A DNA stretch of 64,000 nt from Limnohabitans sp. MORI2 (GTDB lineage: Bacteria > Pseudomonadota > Gammaproteobacteria > Burkholderiales > Burkholderiaceae_C). Numbering within the stretch: the stretch's first letter is position 1; every line of letters begins with the position of its first letter. The notes under the pieces were generated by a model, which had not been told where the DNA came from, made no database searches, and was given only the letters and a program-made list of their open reading frames with translations. The DNA lies in NCBI RefSeq assembly GCF_027925025.1, contig NZ_AP027058.1, positions 372,001-436,000 on the forward strand, written 5' to 3'. The position numbers were made by a program, and so were the translations under genes. Below, one piece after another: positions 55,531-64,000 of the stretch.

Positions 55531-56789
55531 GCATCGAAATGATCGAAGTGGAAGCATTCAACTCAGGCACCCAAATTAAAGTCATTGGCGTGGGTGGCGG
55601 CGGCGGTAACGCTGTGGAACACATGATCAGCTCTGGCGTTCAAGGCGTGGAGTTCGTTTGCGCGAACACCGACGCACAAGCCCTGCGCGTGAGCAATGCG
55701 CACAAAGTGATTCAACTGGGTTCGACAGGTCTGGGCGCTGGCAGCAAGCCAGAGCGCGGCCGTGAAGCAGCAGAGGCCGCGATTGATGACATCCGTTTGG
55801 CGCTGGAAGGCACCAATATGTTGTTCGTGACGGCCGGTATGGGTGGCGGCACAGGTACAGGTGCTGCACCTGTGGTGGCACGTGTGGCACGTGAGATGGG
55901 TATCTTGACCGTGGGCGTGGTGACCAAGCCTTTCGAATTTGAAGGCAGCCGTCGCATGAACAACGCTGAGACCGGTTTGGCCGAACTGGAAGCCAACGTC
56001 GACTCACTGATCGTGGTGTTGAACGAAAAGCTGATGGATGTGTTGGGCGAAGACGCCAGCCAAGACGAAGCCTTCGCATTTGCCAACGACGTGTTGAAAA
56101 ACTCGGTCGGCGGTATTGCTGAGATCATCAACGTCGAAGCTTTGGTGAACGTCGACTTTGAAGACGTGCGCACCGTGATGAGCGAAACCGGCAAAGCCAT
56201 GATGGGTACGGCTGTGGCCAATGGCCCAGACCGTGCACGCATTGCTGCCGAACAAGCTGTGGCTTGCCCATTGCTCGAGGGCGTGGACATGTCAGGTGCC
56301 AAGGGCGTGTTGGTGTTGATTACCGCTGCCAAGGGTGGCTTGAAGTTGTCAGAGTCGCGCGAAGCCATGAACACCATCCGCAAGTTTGCTTCGCAAGATG
56401 CGCATGTAATTTACGGTACGGCTTACGACGAAAGCTTGGGTGACCAAATTCGCGTCACCGTAGTGGCTACAGGCTTGGCAGGTGGTCGTCGTGCTGCACC
56501 TCAGTTGCAAGTGTTGCGCACAGGTACAGACGGTGTGGGCTTCCCCACTACACAAGCGCCTAACGCTTCACCCGCTGGCGTGTTGGCTGCTGCATCCACA
56601 GGTTTGGCTGGTTTGGCTGCTGGTTTTGGTGTGGGCGCAAGCACTGCACAACCGAACTACGATGCCATGACATCTCCTGCTGTGTTCCGTAACAACCGTA
56701 CATCGGCTGCGGCCAAAGTGGATGCTTTGTCTTCTGGTGGTATGGACGATTACGAAATCCCAGCCTTCTTGCGCAAGCAAGCTGACTGA
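55527..56789 (+). CDS. ftsZ: Cell division GTPase FtsZ
   Basis: Tubulin homologue that forms the Z ring, 420 residues. GGGGNAVEHM, the tubulin signature GMGGGTGTGAAPVVA and the T7-loop region NVDFEDVRTVM are intact. A variable linker rich in Ala/Gly precedes the conserved C-terminal peptide DYEIPAFLRKQAD, which binds FtsA/ZipA. AGGAG lies about 7 bases before ATG 55527. Confidence 0.97.
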   Translation: MSIEMIEVEAFNSGTQIKVIGVGGGGGNAVEHMISSGVQGVEFVCANTDAQALRVSNAHKVIQLGSTGLGAGSKPERGREAAEAAIDDIRLALEGTNMLFVTAGMGGGTGTGAAPVVARVAREMGILTVGVVTKPFEFEGSRRMNNAETGLAELEANVDSLIVVLNEKLMDVLGEDASQDEAFAFANDVLKNSVGGIAEIINVEALVNVDFEDVRTVMSETGKAMMGTAVANGPDRARIAAEQAVACPLLEGVDMSGAKGVLVLITAAKGGLKLSESREAMNTIRKFASQDAHVIYGTAYDESLGDQIRVTVVATGLAGGRRAAPQLQVLRTGTDGVGFPTTQAPNASPAGVLAAASTGLAGLAAGFGVGASTAQPNYDAMTSPAVFRNNRTSAAAKVDALSSGGMDDYEIPAFLRKQAD

Positions 56790-56809
56790 TGATTCACTAA
56801 AATCCATCT

Positions 56810-57733
56810 GTGCTTAAACAAAGAACCCTTCAATCCCTGACCAAAGCCGTTGGCGTCGGTCTTCACAGCGGTCAACGCGTGGAACTGACCCTAAGGCCTG
56901 CGCAACCCGACACGGGCATCGTGTTCCGTCGGGTGGATTTGCCGCAGCCTGTCGATATCCCCATCACCGCCACGGCGGTGACGGATACGCGTTTGGCTTC
57001 GACTATTTCCAATGGCGGTGCGAAGGTGTTCACTGTTGAGCATTTGATGTCGGCTTGTGCAGGTTTAGGCATTGACAACCTTTACATCGACATCACGGCA
57101 GAAGAAGTGCCCATCTTGGATGGCTCGGCTTCGTCGTTTGTGTTCTTGCTGCAAAGCGCGGGCATCGTGGAGCAAAACGCACCCAAACGTTTCATTCGCC
57201 TATTGAAAACAGTGGAAGTTCGTGAAGGCGAGGGAGCCAATGTGAAGTGGGCGCGTCTAGACCCACATCATGGCTACAAGCTCAGCTTTGAAATTGATTT
57301 CCGTCATCCAGCAGTCGACTCCACAGGGCAGAGCGTGGTTTTTGACATGGATACGGATGTTTATACCCGAGACATTGCGCGTGCCCGCACCTTTGGTTTC
57401 ACACGCGATGTGGAAATGATGCGTGCCAATGGCCTCGCACTGGGCGGCGGTTTGGACAACGCCATCGTGATGGATGACTACAAGGTCTTGAACAGCGATG
57501 GTTTGCGCTATGACGACGAGTTTGTGAAACACAAGATTCTCGACGCCATGGGCGATTTGTATTTGATCGGTAAACCCTTGCTGGCTTCGTATGTCGCCTT
57601 CCGCTCAGGGCATGCGATGAATAACCTGCTGTTGCGTGAGTTGCTGAGTCAGCCTGACGCTTACGAAGTGGTTACTTTTGAAGATGCCCGCAAAGCACCG
57701 CCAGGTTTGGCTCAACTTGCGCCTGCGTGGTAA
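56810..57733 (+). CDS. lpxC: UDP-3-O-acyl-GlcNAc deacetylase LpxC
   Basis: Zinc deacetylase, first committed step of lipid A synthesis, 307 residues. [15 protein letters not shown] carries one zinc His, and [13 protein letters not shown] the other His and the Asp; [13 protein letters not shown] follows. GTG 56810 is the family start. It closes the dcw cluster, 20 bases after ftsZ. Confidence 0.96.
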   Translation: MLKQRTLQSLTKAVGVGLHSGQRVELTLRPAQPDTGIVFRRVDLPQPVDIPITATAVTDTRLASTISNGGAKVFTVEHLMSACAGLGIDNLYIDITAEEVPILDGSASSFVFLLQSAGIVEQNAPKRFIRLLKTVEVREGEGANVKWARLDPHHGYKLSFEIDFRHPAVDSTGQSVVFDMDTDVYTRDIARARTFGFTRDVEMMRANGLALGGGLDNAIVMDDYKVLNSDGLRYDDEFVKHKILDAMGDLYLIGKPLLASYVAFRSGHAMNNLLLRELLSQPDAYEVVTFEDARKAPPGLAQLAPAW

Positions 57734-57773
57734 ATAACTAGCTATGCATTGAAGTCTGTGAGGTGGTGAAGTC

Positions 57774-59168
57774 ATGATGTTTCATATCCCCACAGCGTTC
57801 TTCATCATTGGCCTGCTTTATCTTTTCTTGCCGATCATTGTTTGGTTAGTACTCAAACATCAGGCTTCTCACACCGTGTCGTTGTGGTGTCTGGGTGGCG
57901 GCGTGTTGGCCGTTGGCCTGTTGTTTATTTCACAACGCCAATTTTTACCTTTGTGGGTAACTTACACCGTGGCCAATGTGTTTGCTTGGTCCGGTATTCT
58001 GATGCAAGCCACTGCTTTACGTCATGCTCTCAAAAAACAGTGGCACGTCAAATGGCTTGCCCTGATCGTCGTTTTATGGGCGATCGTTTTTGATTATTTC
58101 AGAGTGGTGCTGCAAAGTCAGGATTATCGTTTTGCATGGTCCATGACACTTTACGTGATGGTGTTCCTGTACATCGCATATTTAGCATGGCAAATTTCTA
58201 CAGAGCAAGATCTGCGAAGTGGTCGTTGGTTGGCTGTTGTGTATGTTGTGGCCGCAATTGCACTGATTCTGCGCATTGGTCGAGTGATGTTGGATATGAC
58301 TGAACCCGATGTCGTCGCCGATGGTGTCGATAGCATCCTGACGGTGGTCAGCGGACTTTTGATCTCAGTCATTGGCAGTTTTACCTTTGTCAGTATGTTC
58401 TTAGAGCGTTCCGCAAAGCGGGATTTGATTGATGTCGAAAACAGAGCAAGGCAGCAAGAGAGTGCGCGACTGGCAGACCAAATTGCGCAGCTCGAACGCC
58501 AGCGCACATTGGGCGCCATGTCGTATGCGTTTGCGCACGAATTGAGTCAACCACTGACTGCCCTCTTGATGGACACGCAATCTATCAAAACCAGTTTGCA
58601 ATCCCCGGTGTTGAACTTGGAAGATGTCACAGACTCAATTCACGAGATTGAGAAAAGCGCGAATCGCACGGTCGCATTGATTGAGGGGATTCGTAACTTC
58701 ATACGACCCACGAAAGGCATGCATGAGTTGGTGGACCTGAAGTTATTGGTTCATGACGTACAACTTCTGCTGGCACACGATATACGCAAGCAAAACGTGA
58801 CGTTTCAATGGGACTTTGATGCCGCAGAATGTTTGGTACGCGGAGATAAAGTACAGCTGTCACAAATCGTGCTGAATGTGTACCGCAATGCAGTTCAGGC
58901 CATGGCTTATTCAGATGTGCGCACGATCCATGTGGCATTGGAGCGAGAAGAACATCATGTGGTGCTACGTGTGCATGACAGCGGCCCCGGATTGAATGAA
59001 GACAAACGTGACCAACTCGGGCAGCCCTTTGTCACCACCAAGGCAGAAGGCTTGGGTGTAGGGTTGTCAATTTCCACCACCATCGCCGAAATGCACGGCG
59101 GCAGTTTCAGTATCACCAATGCAGTGGGCGGCGGCGCGTTGGTTGAGCTGAATTTGCCTGCTGCATAA
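57774..59168 (+). CDS. Membrane sensor histidine kinase, orphan
   Basis: 464 residues. Six or seven membrane helices fill residues 6 to about 210 without a periplasmic domain, so it probably senses a membrane or internal signal. A short coiled coil leads to the H box YAFAHELSQPLTAL (His255), N box LNVYRNAVQAM (Asn372), G boxes DSGPGL (402-407) and GLGVGLSI (426-433). There is no receiver or response regulator gene nearby. ATG 57774 or 57777; GAGGTGG lies upstream. Signal and target unknown. Confidence 0.87.
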   Translation: MMFHIPTAFFIIGLLYLFLPIIVWLVLKHQASHTVSLWCLGGGVLAVGLLFISQRQFLPLWVTYTVANVFAWSGILMQATALRHALKKQWHVKWLALIVVLWAIVFDYFRVVLQSQDYRFAWSMTLYVMVFLYIAYLAWQISTEQDLRSGRWLAVVYVVAAIALILRIGRVMLDMTEPDVVADGVDSILTVVSGLLISVIGSFTFVSMFLERSAKRDLIDVENRARQQESARLADQIAQLERQRTLGAMSYAFAHELSQPLTALLMDTQSIKTSLQSPVLNLEDVTDSIHEIEKSANRTVALIEGIRNFIRPTKGMHELVDLKLLVHDVQLLLAHDIRKQNVTFQWDFDAAECLVRGDKVQLSQIVLNVYRNAVQAMAYSDVRTIHVALEREEHHVVLRVHDSGPGLNEDKRDQLGQPFVTTKAEGLGVGLSISTTIAEMHGGSFSITNAVGGGALVELNLPAA

Positions 59169-59185
59169 AGCCACGGCAGCTAACG

Positions 59186-59734
59186 TTAGCGACTGCGCCC
59201 TTTTTTATACATCCCGCTGGTGCTGCGCTGCAACTCGGTGGCAGCGGCCAACTTGGCCATCGAATGGCCTGCATGCGCATGGGTGATGGCAATGCCCAAG
59301 GCATCTGCCGCATCAGGCCCAGGCAAACCTGGAAGGTTGAGCATGCGTTTGACCATCTCTTGCACTTGCTCTTTCTTGGCCAGGCCATGACCGGCCACAG
59401 CTTGCTTCATTTGCAAGGCGGTGTATTCGGCCACGGGCAAGTTGCAGGTGGCCAAAGCGGTGATGCACGCACCGCGAGCTTGGCCCAGCAGCAAAGTGGC
59501 TTGTGGGTTGACGTTGACAAACACAATTTCCACCGCCGAGGTGTCGGGTTGGTAACGCTCGGCCACTTCGTGAATGCCGTCAAACAGCACCTTCAAACGC
59601 TCTGCCAAATTGCCTTGTTCTTGCTTGTTGGTTTTGATGGTCCCACTGGCCACGTAAAGCAATTGGCTACCGTGTTTTTCCACCACGCCAAAGCCAGTGG
59701 TACGCAAGCCGGGGTCAATGCCAAGAATGCGCAT
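59186..59734 (-). CDS. ruvC: Holliday junction endonuclease RuvC
   Basis: Resolves Holliday junctions with RuvAB; 182 residues. [19 protein letters not shown] carries catalytic Asp7; Glu in AVEIVFVN and the C-terminal Asp pair in [15 protein letters not shown] complete the site. Its ATG overlaps the mtgA stop by 1 base. ruvA and ruvB are not in the window. Confidence 0.95.
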   Translation of the reverse strand: MRILGIDPGLRTTGFGVVEKHGSQLLYVASGTIKTNKQEQGNLAERLKVLFDGIHEVAERYQPDTSAVEIVFVNVNPQATLLLGQARGACITALATCNLPVAEYTALQMKQAVAGHGLAKKEQVQEMVKRMLNLPGLPGPDAADALGIAITHAHAGHSMAKLAAATELQRSTSGMYKKGRSR

Positions 59735-60468
59735 CAGGGCAGCTGCGCACTGCCCATGCGCATCAAGATAATTTCGGTACGACCTGAGAGGTACTCAGAC
59801 TGTGGGAATTTTTGGTAGTGCTTGGGTCGAGGCAGCATGACCGCCAATCTGCCGGCCTCCCAAGGCGTGAGTTGTGACGCAGGCTTTTGAAAGTAGTGTT
59901 GTGCAGCCGCTTCTGCGCCAAAAATGCCTTCACCCCATTCCACATGGTTGAGATAAATCTCGAGGATGCGTTGTTTACCGAGCAAGCCTTCGAGCATCAA
60001 GGTCAGCACAAACTCTTGGCCTTTGCGGATGAAGGTGCGTTCGCCTGATAAAAACAAATTCTTTGCCAGTTGCTGCGTGATGGTAGAGCCGCCCACCACT
60101 TTGGGGATTGCTTTGCCTTGCGCTTTTTTACTGGCTTGCAGCTCGGCTTTGGCGTTCTTGGCCCAAGCCTTTTCAATTGCATCCCATTGCACGCCATCGT
60201 GTTGCGCAAAGATGTCGTCTTCAGACGCAATCACAGCGCGTTTGAGATTATTAGAAATTTGGGCATAGGGCACCCAGTCTTGGCGCCAACGCAAACGGTC
60301 TTTGGTGTTGACGATGCGCCAAGCTTCTGAGCGTTCAAAGGCCGTGGACTCTGGAGCTACGCGTGCCATCACGGCGATGCGTGCCAAGAAGAAGACTTGC
60401 AACCCCATCCATGCCACACCGACTAGCAGCAACCAGCGAAACCAGGGGCGAAAGCGTGTCGTATTCAT
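59734..60468 (-). CDS. mtgA: Monofunctional peptidoglycan glycosyltransferase MtgA
   Basis: GT51 enzyme that polymerises lipid II, 244 residues. One N-terminal helix (about 11-32), then [21 protein letters not shown] with the catalytic Glu, [16 protein letters not shown], and the third motif [23 protein letters not shown]. The stop overlaps ruvC by 1 base. Confidence 0.95.
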   Translation of the reverse strand: MNTTRFRPWFRWLLLVGVAWMGLQVFFLARIAVMARVAPESTAFERSEAWRIVNTKDRLRWRQDWVPYAQISNNLKRAVIASEDDIFAQHDGVQWDAIEKAWAKNAKAELQASKKAQGKAIPKVVGGSTITQQLAKNLFLSGERTFIRKGQEFVLTLMLEGLLGKQRILEIYLNHVEWGEGIFGAEAAAQHYFQKPASQLTPWEAGRLAVMLPRPKHYQKFPQSEYLSGRTEIILMRMGSAQLP

Positions 60469-60479
60469 GGTGTGGCGTG

Positions 60480-61355
60480 TCAGTGGACGGCTTCACCGCC
60501 TTTGGTTTGCAACACATTGTCTCGGCTGAAGATGAAACGTGACACCACAGCCAATTGGTCAGCTTGTTTGCGCATCTCTTCTGTGAACTCGCCAAATGGG
60601 CCAGCCGCAGTGGCAATGGCTTGTGCGCGACGGTCAAGGTCTGCTAGTCCTGAGCTTTGCACCACTTCGGTTGCAAGTACTCGGCCATCGGTATTGACTG
60701 TGATGATCATGGTCAGCTCGCCGTAGAGTTTTTGTCCGCTGCTGGTGGCGGGAAAGTATCGCGTGCCGCGGTCTTCAATTTTGCGACGCAAAGTATCGTA
60801 ATAGAGCGCGTAGGCCACTTGTTTGGTGGCAGGACTCACGTAATGTTTACGGGGACGTGCGTTGTCTTGGTTGATGCGTTGCTCAATCTCGGCCAAGAGC
60901 TTGAGCAGCTGGCGGCGCTTTTGTTCGACAGCTTCTTGTTCGGCTTTCGACTTTTGCGGTTGAGGGGGTGGCAGTTGCGCGAGTAGGTTTTTCACTTGCG
61001 CTAGCAACAACGACTGTTCTTTACGCATGGCCGCCACTTGGCGTTGCATCGATTCGGCCATATCGCCCACAGACGTTGTGGCAGCGGTGGGTAGTGGTGA
61101 TGCGGCGCGGCCGCTCTTGAGCTCGCCGCCGCCTGCCAATTGCGTTTGCGCCAAGGCCTGAGCTTTGTCTGGCGCATCGGCCTTAGCTCGTGTGTTGACC
61201 AAAATCACGTCCAGCGGTGCATCGCTGAACAAGCGGTCAAAGCGCTCAGGGTCTGCAATGCGCAGTGTGAGCAACGCGCCGTGAATGGCAAATGAAATGA
61301 ACAAGGCCTTTTGCAGCCGAGTCCAGTTGTGCCATGACCAACGCGTCAGTTTCAT
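60480..61355 (-). CDS. TonB C-terminal domain protein with coiled-coil middle
   Basis: 291 residues. One N-terminal helix (about 15-33), a coiled-coil region of about 100-175 with PPPQPQKSK in the middle, then a TonB-C fold (KIEDRGTRYFPATSSGQKLYGE and VVQSSGLADLDRRAQAI). It resembles an energy transducer but has no ExbB/ExbD neighbours and lacks the long Pro-Lys spacer, so a TolA-like periplasmic role is also possible. Overlaps the RNase gene by 4 bases (ATGA). Confidence 0.75.
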   Translation of the reverse strand: MKLTRWSWHNWTRLQKALFISFAIHGALLTLRIADPERFDRLFSDAPLDVILVNTRAKADAPDKAQALAQTQLAGGGELKSGRAASPLPTAATTSVGDMAESMQRQVAAMRKEQSLLLAQVKNLLAQLPPPQPQKSKAEQEAVEQKRRQLLKLLAEIEQRINQDNARPRKHYVSPATKQVAYALYYDTLRRKIEDRGTRYFPATSSGQKLYGELTMIITVNTDGRVLATEVVQSSGLADLDRRAQAIATAAGPFGEFTEEMRKQADQLAVVSRFIFSRDNVLQTKGGEAVH

Positions 61356-63418
61356 GCCGCGTTTCCTTCTGTGGCTGGCGCTTCGTTCACATCCATGGCC
61401 AAAGCAATGGGGCCGGCGGCGCTGTCGTCCTCGTCGTCACTCATGTCGGCTTCTTCGGTGCTGGCGGGCGCATCGACCTCCAGCACGTGCAGCAGTTGGC
61501 CGCTGATGTCGAGGCTGATGTCGTCAATCTCACTCAAGCGCAGTTGCACATGGGCACCGCGTGGCAAATCGCCACCACCGAAGACGGGCAACACCAAAGG
61601 CAAGTCATCAGCGCGTGCCATCGGAGGCTGGCCAGGGAAGGCTTTGAAGATGGTGGCGCTGAGTTCGGTGATGTTGTTTTGTTTCAGGTACTGCAGTGTC
61701 CAAAAACGTTCCATGCCGTTTTGGTAGGCGTTGTACGCGCCATAAGCGCCATCGAAGGCTGAGATGATGGCAAAGAGTTCTGCATCTTTGGGTTTGAAGG
61801 GCGCGGCCAGTGCAGCGGTGCTGCCGTGTTTGGCACACGCCATGATTTGCCATTGGTTGACGAGGTCGGTGTAGCGGCGCAACGGTGAGGTGCTCCACGC
61901 ATAGCTCGGCACACCAATGCCCGCATGGGGCAACGCCTTGGTGCCCATACGGACTTTGACGCCTGGCAGCAAGCTGGCTTGGCTACGGTAAATGCCGGGT
62001 ACACCCAGCTCAGCCATCCATTGCCCCCAGGTGCTGTTGGCCAAGATCATGGCTTCAGCCACCATCAAATCCAAAGGAGCACCGCGCTGGCGGATGCTGA
62101 TGTGTACTTGTTCTTGGCCTGTGGGCTCACGGCCCTCGTTGCCGACCAAGCGGAAGTTGTAGTCGGGGCGGTTAAAGGTTTCAGGCTTGCCGCGCACCAC
62201 TTCGCGTTGGGCTTTGAGGTGTTTGGCCAAGCGGAATAAAAATGCCAGTTGAGCGCGGGGCATGGCAGGTTCAGTCACATCAGCGGCATGCGTGAATGTG
62301 TCGTCGTTCAACCAAGCGTCGGTGACGATGGCATCCAGTTGGTCGTGGCGTAAGTTGGCCGCAATGGGGACACGCTCCACGCGTGTCTCGGTGTGTTGCA
62401 ACGCCAGTGTGGCCTCGTCAAATGTGGCGTACAACGACACGGCGGGGCAATCGCGACCTTCTTGCAAGGTGTAGGTTTGCACCACATCGTCGGGCAGCAT
62501 GGTGATTTTGTAGCCCGGCATGTAGACGGTGGACAAACGCTGGCGACCGAGTTGGTCAATGGCATCGCCCGGTTTCAAAGCGAGTGCAGGTGCAGCGATG
62601 TGAACACCCAGTGTGACCGTGCCAGTGCCCAAGCCTTGCACCGACAAGGCGTCGTCAATCTCGGTGGTTTGTGAGTCGTCGATCGAGTAGGCCTGCACAT
62701 TGGCCAGTGGCAATTCGTCCGCAATGGCCGGTGCTTGCAAAGTGGGAAAGCCCGTGCCCTTTGGAAAGTTGTCAAACAAAAAGCGTTGCCAATGGAACTG
62801 GTAGGCCGAGGTGATGGCGCCTGCTTTTTGCAGCAGTGCGAGCGGCGCAGTTTGGGTGGCGCGCGCGGCTTCGACCACGGCTTTGTATTCAGGCGCATTC
62901 TTGTCGGGCTTGAACAAGATTTTGTAGAGTTGCGTGCGGATGGGTTCAGGGCATGTACCTTGGCCTAACTCAGTCGCCCAACTCTCAATTTGCGCTTGGA
63001 TTTGTTTTTTCTTTTCGATCGCGGCAAGCGCTTGGGCAATCACCTCGGCAGAGGCTTTTTTGAACCGCCCTTTGCCTGCGCGACGAAAGTAATGCGGTGC
63101 GTCGTACAAACGAAACAGCGCCGCAGTTTGTTCGGTGAGTGTGGCTTGCGCACTGAAGTATTCGCGGGCGAGATCGGCAAAGCCAAACTCGTCTTCGGGG
63201 GCGAACTCCCAGGCCAGATCGAGCTCGATGGATGGGCTCAAGGCTTGCGCATCGCGCATGAGGTCGGCAGGCGAGGGCTTCTCAAACTTGAGCAACAAAT
63301 TAGCGGCCTTGACCTTGACCCGTTTGCCGGATTCCAGCTCAATTTGGGCCGAACTTTCAGCTTCAGAAAGGATGCGGCCCGTCTGGAATTTTCCAGCTTC
63401 TTCAAACAATGCGTACAT
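61352..63418 (-). CDS. RNase II/R-family exoribonuclease
   Basis: 3'-5' exoribonuclease, about 688 residues. N-terminal OB-like region (SGKRVKVKAANLLLKFE), then the RNB domain with TTEIDDALSVQGLG holding the metal-binding Asp residues, and LSTVYMPGYKITMLP. Start MYALFEEAGKF at 63418; ATG 63427 is an alternative. It is diverged from both Rnb and Rnr and has no S1 domain that I can see, so a symbol is not assigned. Confidence 0.85.
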   Translation of the reverse strand: MYALFEEAGKFQTGRILSEAESSAQIELESGKRVKVKAANLLLKFEKPSPADLMRDAQALSPSIELDLAWEFAPEDEFGFADLAREYFSAQATLTEQTAALFRLYDAPHYFRRAGKGRFKKASAEVIAQALAAIEKKKQIQAQIESWATELGQGTCPEPIRTQLYKILFKPDKNAPEYKAVVEAARATQTAPLALLQKAGAITSAYQFHWQRFLFDNFPKGTGFPTLQAPAIADELPLANVQAYSIDDSQTTEIDDALSVQGLGTGTVTLGVHIAAPALALKPGDAIDQLGRQRLSTVYMPGYKITMLPDDVVQTYTLQEGRDCPAVSLYATFDEATLALQHTETRVERVPIAANLRHDQLDAIVTDAWLNDDTFTHAADVTEPAMPRAQLAFLFRLAKHLKAQREVVRGKPETFNRPDYNFRLVGNEGREPTGQEQVHISIRQRGAPLDLMVAEAMILANSTWGQWMAELGVPGIYRSQASLLPGVKVRMGTKALPHAGIGVPSYAWSTSPLRRYTDLVNQWQIMACAKHGSTAALAAPFKPKDAELFAIISAFDGAYGAYNAYQNGMERFWTLQYLKQNNITELSATIFKAFPGQPPMARADDLPLVLPVFGGGDLPRGAHVQLRLSEIDDISLDISGQLLHVLEVDAPASTEEADMSDDEDDSAAGPIALAMDVNEAPATEGNAA

Positions 63419-63442
63419 GGGACACATTGTCCCACGCTCGAC

Positions 63443-64000
63443 CTAGGGTGCAGGCTGCAAATTGAGAAATTCCAGCAGCTGCGGCAGGTGTTGTGGGAAG
63501 TCGCTGATGGCGTGGTCTCCCCCTTCTAAAACCACTTGTGGTGACGCTGGGTAACGCGCTGTCATTTCGCGCCAGTCCAACACTTCATCGCCCTTGGCGA
63601 TGAGGGCCCAGACGCGTTCGGGATGTGACAGTGGGCCGACTTTCATGGCACGTAATTCTTCGACAAATTCAGGTGCAAAGTAAAAGCGTTCATTTGGATC
63701 GTGCCAAGCGGTTTGTTCGCCAATGTACTTAGCCAAATCGCGGGCAGGGTCAATGGCTGGGTTGAGCAACACTGCTTTGCATCCCTTGTGGGCGGCTAGC
63801 CAAGTAGCGTAAAACCCGCCCAGCGATGAGCCGATGACGGCCGTGCTTTGCGCAGGCCAATGGGTTGTGCCTTTTTCAATCAAGGCTGCCGCCGCTTGCG
63901 GGGAGGGCGGCAGTTGCGGGCACCACCAGGTGATATGCGGAAACTGTTGCGCCATGAGGGCTGCGACTTGTCTTGCTTTGGTGGATTGGGGCGACGAGCG
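63443..64000 (-). CDS. YqiA/YcfP-like alpha/beta hydrolase (5' partial)
   Basis: Esterase-like protein cut by the window end. The visible 185 residues begin RSSPQSTKARQVAALMAQQF, which is the segment right after the LHGFxSS start of YqiA-type proteins; the true ATG lies beyond 64000. The nucleophile elbow VIGSSLGGFYATWLA and the His in GGDHAISDFPQHL are present. Confidence 0.87.
   Translation of the reverse strand, partial: RSSPQSTKARQVAALMAQQFPHITWWCPQLPPSPQAAAALIEKGTTHWPAQSTAVIGSSLGGFYATWLAAHKGCKAVLLNPAIDPARDLAKYIGEQTAWHDPNERFYFAPEFVEELRAMKVGPLSHPERVWALIAKGDEVLDWREMTARYPASPQVVLEGGDHAISDFPQHLPQLLEFLNLQPAP

Noticed and set aside
59179..59190. Palindrome GCTAACGTTAGC between the kinase and ruvC
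   Set aside because: It has 6-bp arms with no loop, no T run and overlaps the ruvC stop; too short to call a terminator or operator.

Overview
The window looks like chromosomal DNA of a betaproteobacterium, most likely a Comamonadaceae member close to Limnohabitans, Rhodoferax or Curvibacter. This rests on gene order (dapF-DUF484-xerC; mraZ to lpxC), a one-cysteine DksA, heavy use of TTG leucine codons, and Bug-type and TRAP solute receptors. The family is fairly safe; the genus is a guess. There are no tRNA or rRNA genes, transposases, phage genes or CRISPR arrays. One structural RNA gene is present, rnpB (RNase P RNA).

Layout. 1-4780: end of a TRAP receptor, then a five-gene set that reads as quinate/shikimate catabolism (type II dehydroquinase, shikimate-dehydrogenase-like enzyme, a VOC protein, a TIM-barrel dehydroshikimate dehydratase, an aldo/keto reductase). 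4791-6683: BioMNY biotin importer, minus strand. 6834-9922: GltIJKL-type amino acid ABC importer. 9986-16556: minus-strand operon LivK-hydrolase-LivHMGF-VanA-like Rieske oxygenase-ferredoxin, visibly richer in G+C than its surroundings. 16690-24039: housekeeping and accessory genes (pyrC, DUF3025, htpX, a J-domain-like protein, an SRPBCC protein, cysteine synthase, a large FAD oxidoreductase). 24108-24427: rnpB. 24375-31500: DUF2917 protein, MocR-type regulator, spermidine-synthase-like protein, DUF748 protein, NUDIX/metallo-beta-lactamase fusion and an orphan Bug receptor. 31556-36334: AhpD-like protein, dapF-DUF484-xerC, a small hypothetical gene, rlmI. 36393-38834: a CobW GTPase with a His-rich loop, then DksA carrying a long histone-H1-like Lys/Ala/Pro-rich N-terminus.

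39141-57733 is a complete dcw (division and cell wall) cluster: mraZ-rsmH-ftsL-ftsI-murE-murF-mraY-murD-ftsW-murG-murC-ddl-ftsQ-ftsA-ftsZ-lpxC. Most neighbours overlap by 1-10 bases, so translation is probably coupled along much of it. mraZ is preceded by a five-copy AGTGC array that matches an MraZ operator. murD has an insertion of about 105 residues. The ftsA-ftsZ gap holds a strong hairpin and a small reading frame with its own Shine-Dalgarno that ends in an ATGA overlap with ftsZ. After the cluster come an orphan membrane histidine kinase, then on the minus strand a YqiA-like esterase (cut by the window end), an RNase II-family nuclease, a TonB-C protein, mtgA and ruvC.

The points most worth following are the split dehydroshikimate dehydratase set, the H1-tailed DksA beside CobW, the ftsZ leader, the MurD insertion, the MraZ operator array, and the VanA-type oxygenase paired with a reductase-less ferredoxin. 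All family calls come from reading the sequence by eye; no database search was run.
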